Origin: Bacteroidales bacterium
GTDB taxonomy: Bacteria; Bacteroidota; Bacteroidia; Bacteroidales; Bacteroidaceae
Direction of reading: 5' to 3'
Assembly: GCA_004552155.1 (NCBI GenBank)
Contig: SFPF01000026.1
Coordinates: 1 to 58,737 of the forward strand
Length of the DNA stretch: 58,737 nucleotides
A program made the position numbers and the translations under genes. Shown piece after piece: positions 35,691 to 45,205 of the stretch (position 1 is its first letter; each line of letters starts with the position of its first letter). The notes beneath the pieces were generated by a model, which worked only from the letters and a program-made list of their open reading frames with translations, did no database searches and was not told where the DNA came from.

Positions 35691-36143
35691 ATGAAAGTAG
35701 TCATTCAGCGGGTGAAAAGCGCTTCGGTGACCATCGACGGAAAGATATTTTCCGAAATAGGCGGCGGTTTGCTGGTGCTATTGGGCGTTTCGCCCGATGA
35801 CACAGAAGCCGACGCGGACAAACTTGCCGCGAAAACGGCTGCGCTGCGCATTTTCGACGACGAAAACGGCGTGATGAACCGCTCCGTAATGGACATGGGT
35901 GGCGACCTTTTGGTGGTGAGCCAGTTCACGCTGATGGCATCTTGGAAAAAAGGAAACCGACCAAGTTATATCGGCGCGGCCAAGCACGAAATCGCCATTC
36001 CTCTCTACGAATATTTTTGTAAAAAGTTGGGAGAAGCAACGGGCAAGCCTGTAAAAACGGGCGTCTTCGGCGCAGACATGAAAGTTTCGCTGATAAACGA
36101 CGGGCCCGTAACGATAATCATGGACACCAAGCACCCTGAATAA
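35691..36143 (+). CDS. dtd: D-aminoacyl-tRNA deacylase
   Basis: Dtd, 150 residues, removes D-amino acids (for example D-Tyr) from tRNAs. The hallmark segments are MKVVIQRVKSASVTIDGK, LLVVSQFTLMASWKKGNRPSY (SQFT loop) and the C-terminal GVFGADMKVSLINDGPVTI with the Gly-x-Pro equivalent in NDGPVT. Complete. It is followed by mazG-like and deoC genes in the same direction, with 30- and 18-base gaps. Confidence 0.95.
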   Translation: MKVVIQRVKSASVTIDGKIFSEIGGGLLVLLGVSPDDTEADADKLAAKTAALRIFDDENGVMNRSVMDMGGDLLVVSQFTLMASWKKGNRPSYIGAAKHEIAIPLYEYFCKKLGEATGKPVKTGVFGADMKVSLINDGPVTIIMDTKHPE

Positions 36144-36173
36144 CCTTTCCCCTACCCTATCAATATCTTAACT

Positions 36174-36500
36174 ATGACGATACAGGAAGCACAGAAGGCC
36201 GTGGACAGTTGGATAAAGACCTACGGCGTGCGCTACTTCAGCGAACTTACTAATATGGCGTGCCTCACCGAGGAAGTCGGGGAACTGGCACGTGTAATGG
36301 CTCGCAAATACGGCGACCAGTCTTTTAAGGCCGGCGAAAACCAAGACCCGGCTGAGGAAATGGCAGACGTGCTATGGGTGCTGCTTTGCCTGGCCAACCA
36401 AACGGGCGTTAATCTCGAAGAAGCCCTGCAAAAAAGCATTGAAAAGAAAACGAAACGCGATGCCACGAGGCATATAAACAACGAGAAATTAAAATCTTAA
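36174..36500 (+). CDS. MazG-like nucleotide pyrophosphohydrolase
   Basis: Protein of 108 residues of the all-alpha NTP pyrophosphohydrolase superfamily. The metal-binding helices are LTEEVGELARVMARKYG and DPAEEMADVLWVLLCLAN (ExxE and ExxD pairs). It probably hydrolyses noncanonical or excess nucleoside triphosphates. It lies between dtd and deoC, which together form a small housekeeping cluster. Confidence 0.88.
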   Translation: MTIQEAQKAVDSWIKTYGVRYFSELTNMACLTEEVGELARVMARKYGDQSFKAGENQDPAEEMADVLWVLLCLANQTGVNLEEALQKSIEKKTKRDATRHINNEKLKS

Positions 36501-36518
36501 CCAAATAAACCAAACAAG

Positions 36519-37451
36519 ATGAGCGAACATTGCCATTGCGGTTGCCACCACGAAGAACCGCACCACGAATTGAACAAATACGAACAGGCTTTTGCCAAGT
36601 TTGATGCGCCGATGAGCGACGAACAGGTACACGCTGCCGTAACAAAACTCTTTGAAGAGCGCAAGGCAGAATACAACACGCCTGAAACATTGCGCCAACT
36701 CTTTGCAGCCGTCGAACTGACCACACTGACGGTTACGGACTCGCAGGAAAGCGTGCTGCGCCTCGTTGAAAAGGTAAACAATTTTGCCGACGCGCACCCC
36801 GAACTGCCTGCCTTTGCTACCATTTGCGTTTATCCCAATTTCGCAAAAATAGTAGCCGACTCCTTGGAAGTGGAGGCCACGGAAATTGCCTGCGTGAGCG
36901 GCGGCTTCCCCTCCTCGCAAACCTTTATTGAAGTCAAGACTGCCGAAACGGCCTTGGCCGTGCACGATGGCGCAAGGGAGATAGACATGGTGCTCAGCGT
37001 AGGCACGTTCCTCTCGGGCGACTATGAGACTTGCAGCGATGAAATCGAGGAAATAAAGGCTGCCTGCGCCGGGCGTCCGCTTAAAGTAATTCTTGAAACA
37101 GGTGCGTTGCAAACGGCCGAGAATATCCATAAAGCCTCCGTTCTGTCAATGTTTGCAGGGGCTGACTTCATCAAAACTTCTACTGGAAAGATTGAGCCGG
37201 CAGCAACGCCCGAAGCCGCACTCGTGATGTGCAAGGCTATTCGCGACTATTACAACCTGACGGGTACGAAGGTGGGCTTCAAAGCCGCCGGCGGCATTAA
37301 GACCATCGACGATGCACTTGGCTATTACACGATTGTGCGCGAAGTGCTGGGCGAAGAATGGATCAAAGAAGGACTGTTCCGCATCGGCACAAGCCGCCTT
37401 GCCAATCTTTTGGCAGCAGAACTGACCGGGGAGCAAGGCAAACCGTTCTAA
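36519..37451 (+). CDS. deoC: Deoxyribose-phosphate aldolase
   Basis: DeoC, 310 residues, splits 2-deoxyribose 5-phosphate to acetaldehyde and glyceraldehyde 3-phosphate. The Schiff-base lysine is in ADFIKTSTGKIEPAATPEA, the proton-relay lysine is in VGFKAAGGIKTIDDAL, and the N-terminal barrel strand has FATICVYPNFAKIVADSLE. The N-terminus carries an unusual His/Cys-rich run (HCHCGCHHEEPHHE), perhaps metal-binding, ahead of a helical extension of about 80 residues that is common in Bacteroidota DeoC. Confidence 0.93.
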   Translation: MSEHCHCGCHHEEPHHELNKYEQAFAKFDAPMSDEQVHAAVTKLFEERKAEYNTPETLRQLFAAVELTTLTVTDSQESVLRLVEKVNNFADAHPELPAFATICVYPNFAKIVADSLEVEATEIACVSGGFPSSQTFIEVKTAETALAVHDGAREIDMVLSVGTFLSGDYETCSDEIEEIKAACAGRPLKVILETGALQTAENIHKASVLSMFAGADFIKTSTGKIEPAATPEAALVMCKAIRDYYNLTGTKVGFKAAGGIKTIDDALGYYTIVREVLGEEWIKEGLFRIGTSRLANLLAAELTGEQGKPF

Positions 37452-37468
37452 AAAGTCTTTTGCAAAAT

Positions 37469-37502
37469 AAAGGGCTTGCAATCAAAGCGTTGCAAGCCCT
37501 TT
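37469..37502. terminator. Bidirectional terminator between deoC and the polyprenyl synthase
   Basis: AAAGGGCTTGCAA (37469-37481) pairs with TTGCAAGCCCTTT (37490-37502); A-rich before and T-rich after, between convergent genes. Confidence 0.85.
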
Positions 37503-37521
37503 ATTATTATGAAGAAGCGTT

Positions 37522-38496
37522 TTATTTCTGTCGGTCTATCACGAAGTCTATATATTGTTCCAAAGCCTTGCGGACAGCTTCGTTCTTGAAGGAAGCAATG
37601 GCTGCGTAAGCCTGAGCACGCAATTCCTGCATCTTTCTTTCCGCATATTCTATGCCTCCATTCTGCTTGGCAAAAGCAATAAGTGTTTCGATTTCCGCAC
37701 GGTCTGCTTCGCCTTTCTTTACTTTATCGGCCAAAGCAAGCATCGCGGCATCATGCGTAGAATTAAGCGCGTAGATAACAGGCAGCGTCAATTTTCCTTC
37801 CGCCATATCGCGGCCAGTAGGCTTACCTATCTCGTAATTGCTGTAATAATCAAAGATATCATCGCGTATCTGGAAGCAAATACCCACGATTTCACCGAAG
37901 CGGCGCGCCTTTTCTATAAAGTCTTCGCCGGCATCTGCCGACAAGGCTCCGAGTTCGGCGCACGCTGCAAAGAGGGCGGCGGTTTTATGGTCTATGATAC
38001 GGAAATATGCCTCCTCGGAAATCTGTTCAGAGCGGATATTTGCGATTTGGAAAATCTCGCCTTCTGAAAGCGTACCGCCCAAACGGGAAATAATGTCTAC
38101 TATGCGCAGGCTGCCGGTAAAGGCTGCTTCTTGCAGTGACTTAGAGAGAAGATAGTCGCCCACAAGCACCGAAATTTGGTTGCCGTAGACTGCATTCACG
38201 GAAGCCTGACCGCGGCGCTCATTGCTTTCATCTACCACATCGTCATGCACGAGGCTGGCTGTATGCAGCAGTTCAAGCGTCACTGCTGAATGGAGTGCCT
38301 TCTCCCCTACCGCACCGCACTCGCGAGCAATCAGCAGAACGAGCAGCGGGCGCATCATCTTGCCTTTGCGGCTACGCACATACTGCAAAGCCCGACCGAG
38401 GAAGTCGTCCTCATGGTCGAGCACTGAGTCGAAAAGACGCTCATAACGCGCCAAATCTTCCGCTACGGGCTTACGAATTTGCGAGAGAATATCCAT
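37522..38496 (-). CDS. ispB: Trans-polyprenyl (octaprenyl-type) diphosphate synthase
   Basis: Protein of 324 residues of the trans-isoprenyl diphosphate synthase family. It makes the long polyprenyl chain used for menaquinone. The first Asp-rich motif is LVHDDVVDESNERRG and the second CFQIRDDIFDYY; GKMMRPLLVLL binds the pyrophosphate. The residues before the first DDxxD (HTAS) are small, which is consistent with a long-chain product. Complete, with its own promoter, divergent from polA. The exact chain length cannot be read from the sequence, so the symbol is by family only. Confidence 0.88.
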   Translation of the reverse strand: MDILSQIRKPVAEDLARYERLFDSVLDHEDDFLGRALQYVRSRKGKMMRPLLVLLIARECGAVGEKALHSAVTLELLHTASLVHDDVVDESNERRGQASVNAVYGNQISVLVGDYLLSKSLQEAAFTGSLRIVDIISRLGGTLSEGEIFQIANIRSEQISEEAYFRIIDHKTAALFAACAELGALSADAGEDFIEKARRFGEIVGICFQIRDDIFDYYSNYEIGKPTGRDMAEGKLTLPVIYALNSTHDAAMLALADKVKKGEADRAEIETLIAFAKQNGGIEYAERKMQELRAQAYAAIASFKNEAVRKALEQYIDFVIDRQK

Positions 38497-38515
38497 AAAT
38501 GCGCTTAAAAGTCTA

Positions 38516-38523
38516 CAAAAGTA
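38516..38523 (-). promoter_or_regulatory. -7 box (TACTTTTG, minus) of the polyprenyl synthase
   Basis: CAAAAGTA on the plus strand, 20 bases before the start. The polA gene lies on the other side of the same short intergenic space. Confidence 0.55.
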
Positions 38524-38584
38524 ATAATTTATCGCGATTTACTGATTTATTTGCGTACTTTTACCCTGAAAAACCGAATTTAAT

Positions 38585-41328
38585 ATGGAAAAACTTTACC
38601 TTTTGGACGGTTACGCGCTTATTTTCCGCGCTTACTATGCCCTGATTCGATCGCCGCGCATCAATTCTAAGGGTGAAAATACGTCGGCAATCTTTGGCTT
38701 TGTCAATACCTTGGAGGACGTGCTGCGCAATGCCCGCCCCGACTATCTAGCCGTGGCTTTCGACCCTGCGGGCGGCACTTTCCGACACGAGGCTTACCCT
38801 GAATATAAAGCGCAGCGCGATGCCACGCCGGAGGACATCAAACGCTCCGTGCCCGTCATCAAGGAAATTCTCCAAGCATATAATATTCCTATCCTCGAAG
38901 TGGCAGGCTTTGAAGCCGACGACGTAATCGGCACTTTGGCAAAAAAGGCAGAATCCATCGGACTTTCTGTGCAAATGGTTACGCCCGATAAGGACTATGC
39001 GCAGTTGGTAAGCCCCAACATTACTATGTGCCGCCCCGGACACGGGGCAAAGGGCATGGAACTCCTCGGGCCGGCGGAGGTCTGCGAGAAGTACGGGGTG
39101 GGCGCACCTGAAAACGTCATCGACTATCTAAGCCTTACGGGCGATGCCGCCGACAACATTCCTGGCTGTCCCGGCGTAGGCGAAAAAACAGCGAAAACGC
39201 TTTTGGCAGATTTTGGCAACGTGGAAACGCTCATCGCAAACGCCGGACAACTAAAAGGAGCACTGAAAAAGAAAATTGAAGAGAATGTTGAGAAAATCCG
39301 TTTCTCGAAATTTTTGGTGACCATCAGGACAGATGTTCCCATTGACTTCGACGCGGAGCGCTTCAAGGTGAAAGAAGCCGACAAGGAGCGTTTGCAAAAA
39401 ATTTACGAGCGGCTCGAATTTCGCTCGTTCATCAAAAAAATGCAAGATGCGGATAAAGTGTTAAAAAGCACGCCGCAGCAGCGTTCTCTCTTTGACGTAT
39501 TTCCGACCGAAGTACAGGAAGAAAATTTTCACGCAAATCTCAGAGGGTTTGTAGAGGGTGCTGTGAATTATCAACTTATTGATAATATAGAAGATGCGCG
39601 CAAATATTGTGACAAAATTTTGACAAGCGATTTTGTTGCTTTTGACACAGAAACGACTTCTTTGGACGTTTTAGATGCCGAACTCGTGGGAATGAGTTTT
39701 GCAACGGCCGAAGGCGAGGCTGCCTACGTGCCCGTTCCTGCTAATCGGGAGGAAGCGCAGAAAATCGTCGATGCGTTCCGCCCGTTCTTCCTTTCTGAAA
39801 AAATCATGAAGGTGGGACAGAACATCAAGTTCGACCTTAACGTGCTTGCCAACTACGGCATCGAAATTTCCGCCCCAATGTTCGACACGATGCTCGCGCA
39901 CTATATCCTTCAGCCCGAGCAACGGCACAATATGGACTACCTCGCGGAAATCTACCTCGGCTACCGAACTATTCACATCGAGGAACTCATCGGAGAGAAG
40001 AAGGGAGGCGGACAGAAAAACATGCGCGACCTCTCCCCCACCCTTATCCGCGACTATGCCTGCGAGGACGCCGACATCACGCTGCGACTGATGCGTCCGC
40101 TCCGCGAGGAACTGGAAAAGAACAATCAGTTAGATGTGTTCCAAAGCATCGAAATGCCGCTTATGCCCGTGCTCGCCGAAATGGAACGCAACGGCGTGCG
40201 CATCGACACGGCCGCCCTCGAAGAAACCGGCAACGCTTTCCGCACGGAAATGGAGCAACTTGAAAAAGACATCTATGAAATGGCGGGGCACGAGTTCCTC
40301 CTCACATCTCCCCGGCAAGTAGGCGAAGTGCTCTTCGGAGAAATGGGACTGAACGAAAAGGCTCGCAAAACTAAAAGCGGACAATATTCTACTTCGGAGG
40401 AAGAACTTGAAAAGATACGCCACAAGCACCCTATCGTAGACAAGATTTTGCAGCACCGGGGACTGAAAAAACTGCTTTCCACCTATATCGAAGCCCTGCC
40501 AAAGTTGATCAACAAGCGCACGGGGCACATACACACGTCTTTCAATCAGGCAGTTACAGCAACAGGGCGGCTTTCCTCGTCGAACCCCAACCTGCAAAAT
40601 ATTCCCGTGCGCGGCGAGAACGGCCGCGAAATCCGCAAAGCCTTTATCCCCGAGGAAGGACAGATTTTCTTCTCTGCCGACTACTCGCAAATCGAACTGC
40701 GTCTCATGGCACACCTTAGCGGCGACGCTCATCTTATCGAGGCTTTCAACAATGGCGAAGACATTCACGCCGCCACCGCCGCCCGCATCTTTAAGAAGCC
40801 GCTCGAAGAAGTGTCGCGCGATGAACGCCGCAAGGCAAAGACGTTTCTGCCTTTGGCCTTGCCGAGCGTATGGAAGTAAGCAGAACGGAAGCAAAAGAAT
40901 TGATTGACAATTATTTCCAAACCTATCCCGGCGTAAGGGAATATATTGACAACAGCGTCAGCCGCGCCAAAGAAGTGGGTTATATCGAAACGCTTTGCGG
41001 TCGACGCCGCTACCTGCCCGACATCAACTCGCGCAATGCCGTTGTGCGCGGCTATGCAGAGCGCAACGCCGTGAACGCTCCCATTCAAGGCACTGCTGCA
41101 GACATTATCAAGATTGCCATGATACGCGTTGCCGCGCGTTTCAAGGCGGAAGGCATTCGCTCGAAAATGATTTTGCAGGTACACGACGAACTCAACTTCA
41201 GCGTCCTCCCTGAAGAACTCGACCGCGTGAGCAGCATCGTGACCCACGAAATGAACCACGCTTTCACCCTTTCCGTGCCCCTGGAAGCCGACTGCGGAGA
41301 AGGCAGCAACTGGCTCGAAGCACATTGA
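38585..41328 (+). pseudogene. polA: polA, broken by a deletion of the polymerase O-helix near 40843
   Basis: DNA polymerase I (gap filling, primer removal). Frame 2 encodes the 5' nuclease domain (YLLDGYALIFRAYYALI, GFEADDVIGTLA, LTGDAADNIPG), a 3'-5' exonuclease domain (DFVAFDTETTSLD, GQNIKFDLNVLANYG) and the start of the polymerase domain (TATGRLSSSNPNLQNIPVR, FSADYSQIELRLMAHLSG), up to RRKAKT. Frame 1 resumes SAFGLAERMEVSRTEAKELI, VNAPIQGTAADIIKIAM, LQVHDELNFSV to 41328. The dNTP-binding O-helix core that should follow KAKT (NFG..YG) is missing. A loss of about 25 bases at 40843/40844 fits both the gap and the frame. Confidence 0.9.
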
Positions 41329-41357
41329 TAATCTAAAGGATAAAGATGATATTACGC

Positions 41358-41389
41358 AAACGAGGAGTGCCGCGCGGCACGCCTCGTTT
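41358..41389. terminator. Bidirectional terminator between polA and the flavodiiron gene
   Basis: AAACGAGGAGTGCCGC runs into GCGGCACGCCTCGTTT: a 14-15 bp stem with a minimal loop, T-rich on both outer sides. Confidence 0.8.
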
Positions 41390-41417
41390 TATTTTCATTT
41401 ATATTCGGCATTCTACC

Positions 41418-42590
41418 CTACCCTGCCAACTGCTTACCCAAAGCGCGTGCTTTTTCGAGGGTGTCCTCCCCTACTCCCTGTTTCCATTCCACGGGGTCGC
41501 CTACGAGCGTCATACCGATTTGCTCATTGGCAGACATTATCTTTTTCACGCTCTGCGCCGCCCAGGTAAAGCCGCCGAAGCAGCCCATGCGGCGGTTCTT
41601 TACTACGCGTGCCGCAAGGCGGCGCAGCAAGTCGTCCATCTTTGGGAACACATCGCCGTTGTAGGTCGGTGCACCAAGCGCCAAGGTGTCGTAGCGGTAG
41701 ATGTCGGCAAGAATATCCGAGAGCGGACTGAGACTTACGTCGTGCATAATAATTTTCTTCATTCCGGCAGCAGCCGCGCCCTCTGCCACGGCTTCCGCCA
41801 CGCGGCGCGTGTGTCCGTACATCGAACCGTAGCAAACTACCAATCCGTGCTCCGCCTCACCGGCTGCCATGCGGCGGTAAACGCCCACCGCCTTATCAGC
41901 CTGTTCCGTCCACACGGGGCCGTGTGTAGAACAAATAATATCTATGGGCAAACCAGAAAGTTTCTTCAAAGCCTGCTCCACAGGCGCGGCATACTTGCCA
42001 AGGATTGTGGAGTAATAGCGTTCCATTTCCTTGAAATAGAGCGCGGTGTCCATATCCTTGTCCATCACTGCGCCGTTAAGCGCACCGTAGCAACCGAACA
42101 CGTCGCCCGAAAAGAGAATGCGCTCCGTAGACTCGTAGGTTACCATCGTTTCGGGCCAATGCACCATCGGCACGATGCGGAAATTCAGGCAGTGCGTGCC
42201 GAGTTGCAACTCGTCGCCGTCGGCAACGATAAGGTCGTCCTCGCGCCACACGCCGTAGAACCCCGTAATCATCTCTGCCGTCTTTTTGTTGCCCACGAGT
42301 TTTGCTTCGGGGAAATGCGTGCGCAGCAGGGCGAGTGCGCCGGAGTGGTCCGGCTCGACATGGTTGATGATTACATAGTCGGGCTGCCGCTCGCCAAGCA
42401 CGCTTCTGATTTTCTCTATATATTCGGGCATAAAGGCAGCATCAACGGTGTCGATAAGCGCAACCTTTTCGTCTACAACAAGATATGAATTATAAGAAAC
42501 GCCGTAAGGCAGCGGCCATAAGTTCTCAAAGAGATGTTTCGTGCGGTCGTTTACGCCTACGTAAACCACTTGTTCTGTAATTTTCATCAT
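41418..42590 (-). CDS. Flavodiiron protein (FprA/Rd-O2 oxidoreductase type)
   Basis: Protein of 390 residues with a metallo-beta-lactamase diiron domain followed by a flavodoxin domain; reduces O2 (to water) or NO in anaerobes. Diiron ligands are in INHVEPDHSGAL (HxExDH), VPMVHWPETM, LFSGDVFGCYG and CSTHGPVW. The FMN-binding P-loop of the flavodoxin part is VVCYGSMYGHTRRVAEAV, with LGAPTYNGDVFP. Complete. Likely an oxygen defence enzyme of an anaerobe; the electron donor (rubredoxin or rubrerythrin) is not in the window. Confidence 0.93.
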   Translation of the reverse strand: MMKITEQVVYVGVNDRTKHLFENLWPLPYGVSYNSYLVVDEKVALIDTVDAAFMPEYIEKIRSVLGERQPDYVIINHVEPDHSGALALLRTHFPEAKLVGNKKTAEMITGFYGVWREDDLIVADGDELQLGTHCLNFRIVPMVHWPETMVTYESTERILFSGDVFGCYGALNGAVMDKDMDTALYFKEMERYYSTILGKYAAPVEQALKKLSGLPIDIICSTHGPVWTEQADKAVGVYRRMAAGEAEHGLVVCYGSMYGHTRRVAEAVAEGAAAAGMKKIIMHDVSLSPLSDILADIYRYDTLALGAPTYNGDVFPKMDDLLRRLAARVVKNRRMGCFGGFTWAAQSVKKIMSANEQIGMTLVGDPVEWKQGVGEDTLEKARALGKQLAG

Positions 42591-42621
42591 AACGCTTTTA
42601 TCTTTTTACCTTATCATACTG

Positions 42622-42629
42622 CAAAGTTA
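42622..42629 (-). promoter_or_regulatory. -7 box (TAACTTTG, minus) of the flavodiiron gene
   Basis: CAAAGTTA on the plus strand, 32 bases before the start. Confidence 0.6.
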
Positions 42630-42748
42630 GTTATTACTATCAAACGGGTAAAAGCAAATGGCAACAACTTAGTATTATTTGCCCACGAATTTCTGCCTCA
42701 AAAAGGCATTTGCTTACGGCAAAAGCGGATTTCCTTATAAGAAATTGC

Positions 42749-42756
42749 TAACTTTG
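42749..42756 (+). promoter_or_regulatory. -7 box (TAACTTTG) of the cobalamin riboswitch operon
   Basis: Matches TAnnTTTG; the transcript would start near 42763, just ahead of the riboswitch's 5' closing strand GGTTC at 42769. Confidence 0.65.
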
Positions 42757-42764
42757 CGCTTCGG

Positions 42765-43045
42765 AAACGGTTCTTTTATAAGATTAATAGGGAAACGGGT
42801 GCAAATCCCGTGCAGTCCCGCTGCCGTAAGTCCCGTTATTTCGCCGGTCTATTCTTTTTATTAGTAAACAAGTAGACAAGTTTGTAAGTAAACAAGACAA
42901 GTCACTGTTATACAATTCTGTCTCGTTTACTTGTCTACTCTTTTTACTCGTTTACTAAAAATTAAAAGAAAACGCCACTGTTTGGATCAAGCAAGCCAAA
43001 CGGGAAGGCAAGGCCGATGCGGGGACGAGCCGGAAGACCTGCCGC
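42765..43045 (+). ncRNA. Cobalamin riboswitch interrupted by a family A repeat
   Basis: Core elements in order: GGTTC (42769) that pairs with GAGCC (43027-43031); ATTAATAGGGAA; the hairpin CGGGTGCAAATCCCG; CAGTCCCGCTGCCGTAAG; GCCACTG (42974); GGGAAGG; then GAGCCGGAAGACCTGCC. These are the conserved words of AdoCbl/cobalamin riboswitches. The variable segment between GCCGTAAG and GCCACTG holds a complete family A foldback (42863-42956). It precedes a BtuB-like receptor, so cobalamin would repress its own uptake genes. Confidence 0.9.
42863..42956. repeat. Family A foldback lying inside the riboswitch
   Basis: Left arm AGTAAACAAGTAGACAAG, then TTTGTAAGTAAACAAGACAAG, an AT-rich loop, and right arm TCTCGTTTACTTGTCTACTC with a TTTTTACTCGTTTACT end. 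It is placed exactly in a peripheral, length-tolerant stem of the aptamer. Confidence 0.88.
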
Positions 43046-43117
43046 TATTCCATCAAATTCTCAATTATTTACACCTCTATTCCTTCGAGGAAAGGGTAGG
43101 GGACAACTCTTACAACT

Positions 43118-45163
43118 TTGCACGCTCCGCACTGCAACACGGCTCTTCGCGCGTGGCTGCGGCTGTCGGCATTGCTCTGCCTATGGTGTGCCTGCACGCC
43201 TCGCGCCGCAGCGCAAACTCCTGCCGAACAGACTCTTGCCACCGCCACCGTAACGGCTTCCCTTGCCAAGGAAACGCTTACGGGCGACGCGGCGTATCAG
43301 AAAATCGATACCGCCGCACTGCGCCGACGCGGCATCACCGACACGGGCGATGCCCTGCGCCGCATGGCGGGCATCAACCTGCGCGACTACGGCGGCGCGG
43401 GCGGACTGAAAACGGTGAGCGTGCGCGGACTGGGCGCGGCACACACGGCCGTGACTTTCGACGGCCTCGCCTTGACGGACGCCAGGCAGGGCGAAACTGA
43501 CCTCCAGGCGTTCAACATCGACCGCCTCGCCTCTATCGCCCTCCGCACCGGCGGCGCGGCGCGGCTGCTCTGCCCCGTGCGCAACGTTGCCGCCGCCGTG
43601 GTGGAACTCAGTTCCCTGCTTCCCGATTCTTCTCAACGCCGTCCCGCCGTCACCGCTGCCTTGCGCCAAGGCTCTTTCGGCATGGCCAATCCTTCGCTCG
43701 GCGCAGGCGGCAGGGTAGGGGAGCGCGGCGCATGGAATGTGGGGGCAGACTATTTCCACGCCCGAAACAACTATTCTTTTCTCGTCGACAACGGCATCGC
43801 CACACACCGCGAACGCCGCACCAACAGCCTTATGAACGCCGGCACGGGCGAGGCGGCATTCTCTTTTGCCACGCCGCGCGGCGGCACTTGGCTCACGAAG
43901 GGCTATTTCCACGAAAGCCGGCGCGAACTCCCCGGACAGGTAATTCTTTACACTAACGAGAACAACGAGCATCTGCGCGAGCGCACGGCCTTTGCCCAAA
44001 CCTCTTGGCGGCAACTCTTTGCAAGCAATAGGGTGGAGGTGTTTACCGCCGGCAAATATGCCAACCTGCTTTCGCACTACCGCGACATCGACGCGCAATA
44101 TCCCGGCGGCGGCCTTTCGCAGCGCTACGTGCAGCAAGAGGCCTATGCCACCGCCGGCGCGGCGCTCCATTTGGATAAATGGTCGTTTGCCCTTGCCGCC
44201 GACTACGCGCTCGGCACGATGCGGAGCAATCTGAAAACGGACAACGACGTGCTGCGCCACACGCTCCTGCAAAGCACCTCCGTGCGCTTCCATACCGACC
44301 GCTTCGCGCTGACTGCCCGCGCCGTGGCGAGTTTCATCGACAACAAAGTCAAGGATAACGCCGCCCGTGCGGCGCGGCGCGTGAGTCGCCTCTCGCCCTC
44401 CGCGGGCGCTGTGTGGCGCGTGCTGGGCAGCGAAACCACGCGGCGCGGCAGCGCCACCCTGCGCCTCAGGGTTGACTACCGCGAAACGTTTCGGGCACCG
44501 ACTTTCACAGAGTCGTATTTCTACCACCTCGGCTCGCAGTCGCTGCGTCCCGAAACGGTGCGGCAGGGTGGGGGAGGCTTCACGCTCGACGCCCTTTCCC
44601 GCAGCGGCCGCCTCTCGCTGCAACTCACAGCCGATGCCTACGTCAACCGCACCGCCAACCGCATCGTGAGCATTCCCATCAGACTGTTTTGCTGGAAAAC
44701 GGTGAACCTCGGCACGGTGCGCGGGCTCGGACTGGATGCCACGCTCGAGGCTTCCTATCGCTGCACCGCACGCCACTTGCTGAGCCTGGCCGCGAACTAT
44801 TCGCTCGCACACGTCACCGACCGAACTGACCCTGCCGACCGCAGCACCTTCGGCAAGCAACTGCCCTACGCGCCGCTGCACAGCGGGGCGGCTTCGATTG
44901 CCTGGGAAAACCCGTGGGTGAACTGCGTGGCGCACCTCACGTTTGCCACCTCGCGCTGGACCACCGCCGCGCATACCTCCGGCACGCTCCTGCCTGCCTA
45001 CACCGACGCGGGCTTCGGCCTCTACCGGCGGTTTGCCACGCGCAGCGTCCGCTGGGAGGCGCGCGCCGAACTCATCAATGCCTTCGGCACAGACTATCAA
45101 GTCATTGCCCGCTACCCCATGCCCGGCAGAGCCTACAAACTCACGCTGATTATGAATTATTGA
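43118..45163 (+). CDS. btuB: BtuB-like TonB-dependent cobalamin receptor
   Basis: Outer-membrane TonB-dependent receptor, 681 residues if started at TTG 43118; no in-frame ATG precedes the signal sequence (about 10-33, cleavage near PRAAAQ). The plug domain holds RRRGITDTGDALRRMAGINL, GGLKTVSVRGLGAAHTAVTF and the LLCPVRNVAA segment; the barrel ends with the aromatic terminus KLTLIMNY. It sits behind a cobalamin riboswitch and before a BtuG-like lipoprotein, which supports vitamin B12 import rather than another ligand. The start codon is uncertain. It is G+C-rich but otherwise ordinary in codon use. Confidence 0.87.
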   Translation: MHAPHCNTALRAWLRLSALLCLWCACTPRAAAQTPAEQTLATATVTASLAKETLTGDAAYQKIDTAALRRRGITDTGDALRRMAGINLRDYGGAGGLKTVSVRGLGAAHTAVTFDGLALTDARQGETDLQAFNIDRLASIALRTGGAARLLCPVRNVAAAVVELSSLLPDSSQRRPAVTAALRQGSFGMANPSLGAGGRVGERGAWNVGADYFHARNNYSFLVDNGIATHRERRTNSLMNAGTGEAAFSFATPRGGTWLTKGYFHESRRELPGQVILYTNENNEHLRERTAFAQTSWRQLFASNRVEVFTAGKYANLLSHYRDIDAQYPGGGLSQRYVQQEAYATAGAALHLDKWSFALAADYALGTMRSNLKTDNDVLRHTLLQSTSVRFHTDRFALTARAVASFIDNKVKDNAARAARRVSRLSPSAGAVWRVLGSETTRRGSATLRLRVDYRETFRAPTFTESYFYHLGSQSLRPETVRQGGGGFTLDALSRSGRLSLQLTADAYVNRTANRIVSIPIRLFCWKTVNLGTVRGLGLDATLEASYRCTARHLLSLAANYSLAHVTDRTDPADRSTFGKQLPYAPLHSGAASIAWENPWVNCVAHLTFATSRWTTAAHTSGTLLPAYTDAGFGLYRRFATRSVRWEARAELINAFGTDYQVIARYPMPGRAYKLTLIMNY

Positions 45164-45205
45164 AATAACAAGTGGTTAATTACAAAAGGTTTTGACAAAA
45201 ACCAT

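Noticed and set aside
42795..42815. tRNA T-arm-like word GGTGCAAATCCC
   Set aside because: It is the conserved loop of the cobalamin riboswitch; no acceptor stem or anticodon arm surrounds it.
42931..43500. 189-codon ORF beginning in the riboswitch
   Set aside because: It reads through the aptamer and the btuB signal region in another frame and ends as an Arg-rich shadow.
43181..45100. 639-codon open frame opposite btuB
   Set aside because: Arg/Ala/Gly-rich shadow without motifs; btuB has plug and barrel motifs and a riboswitch.
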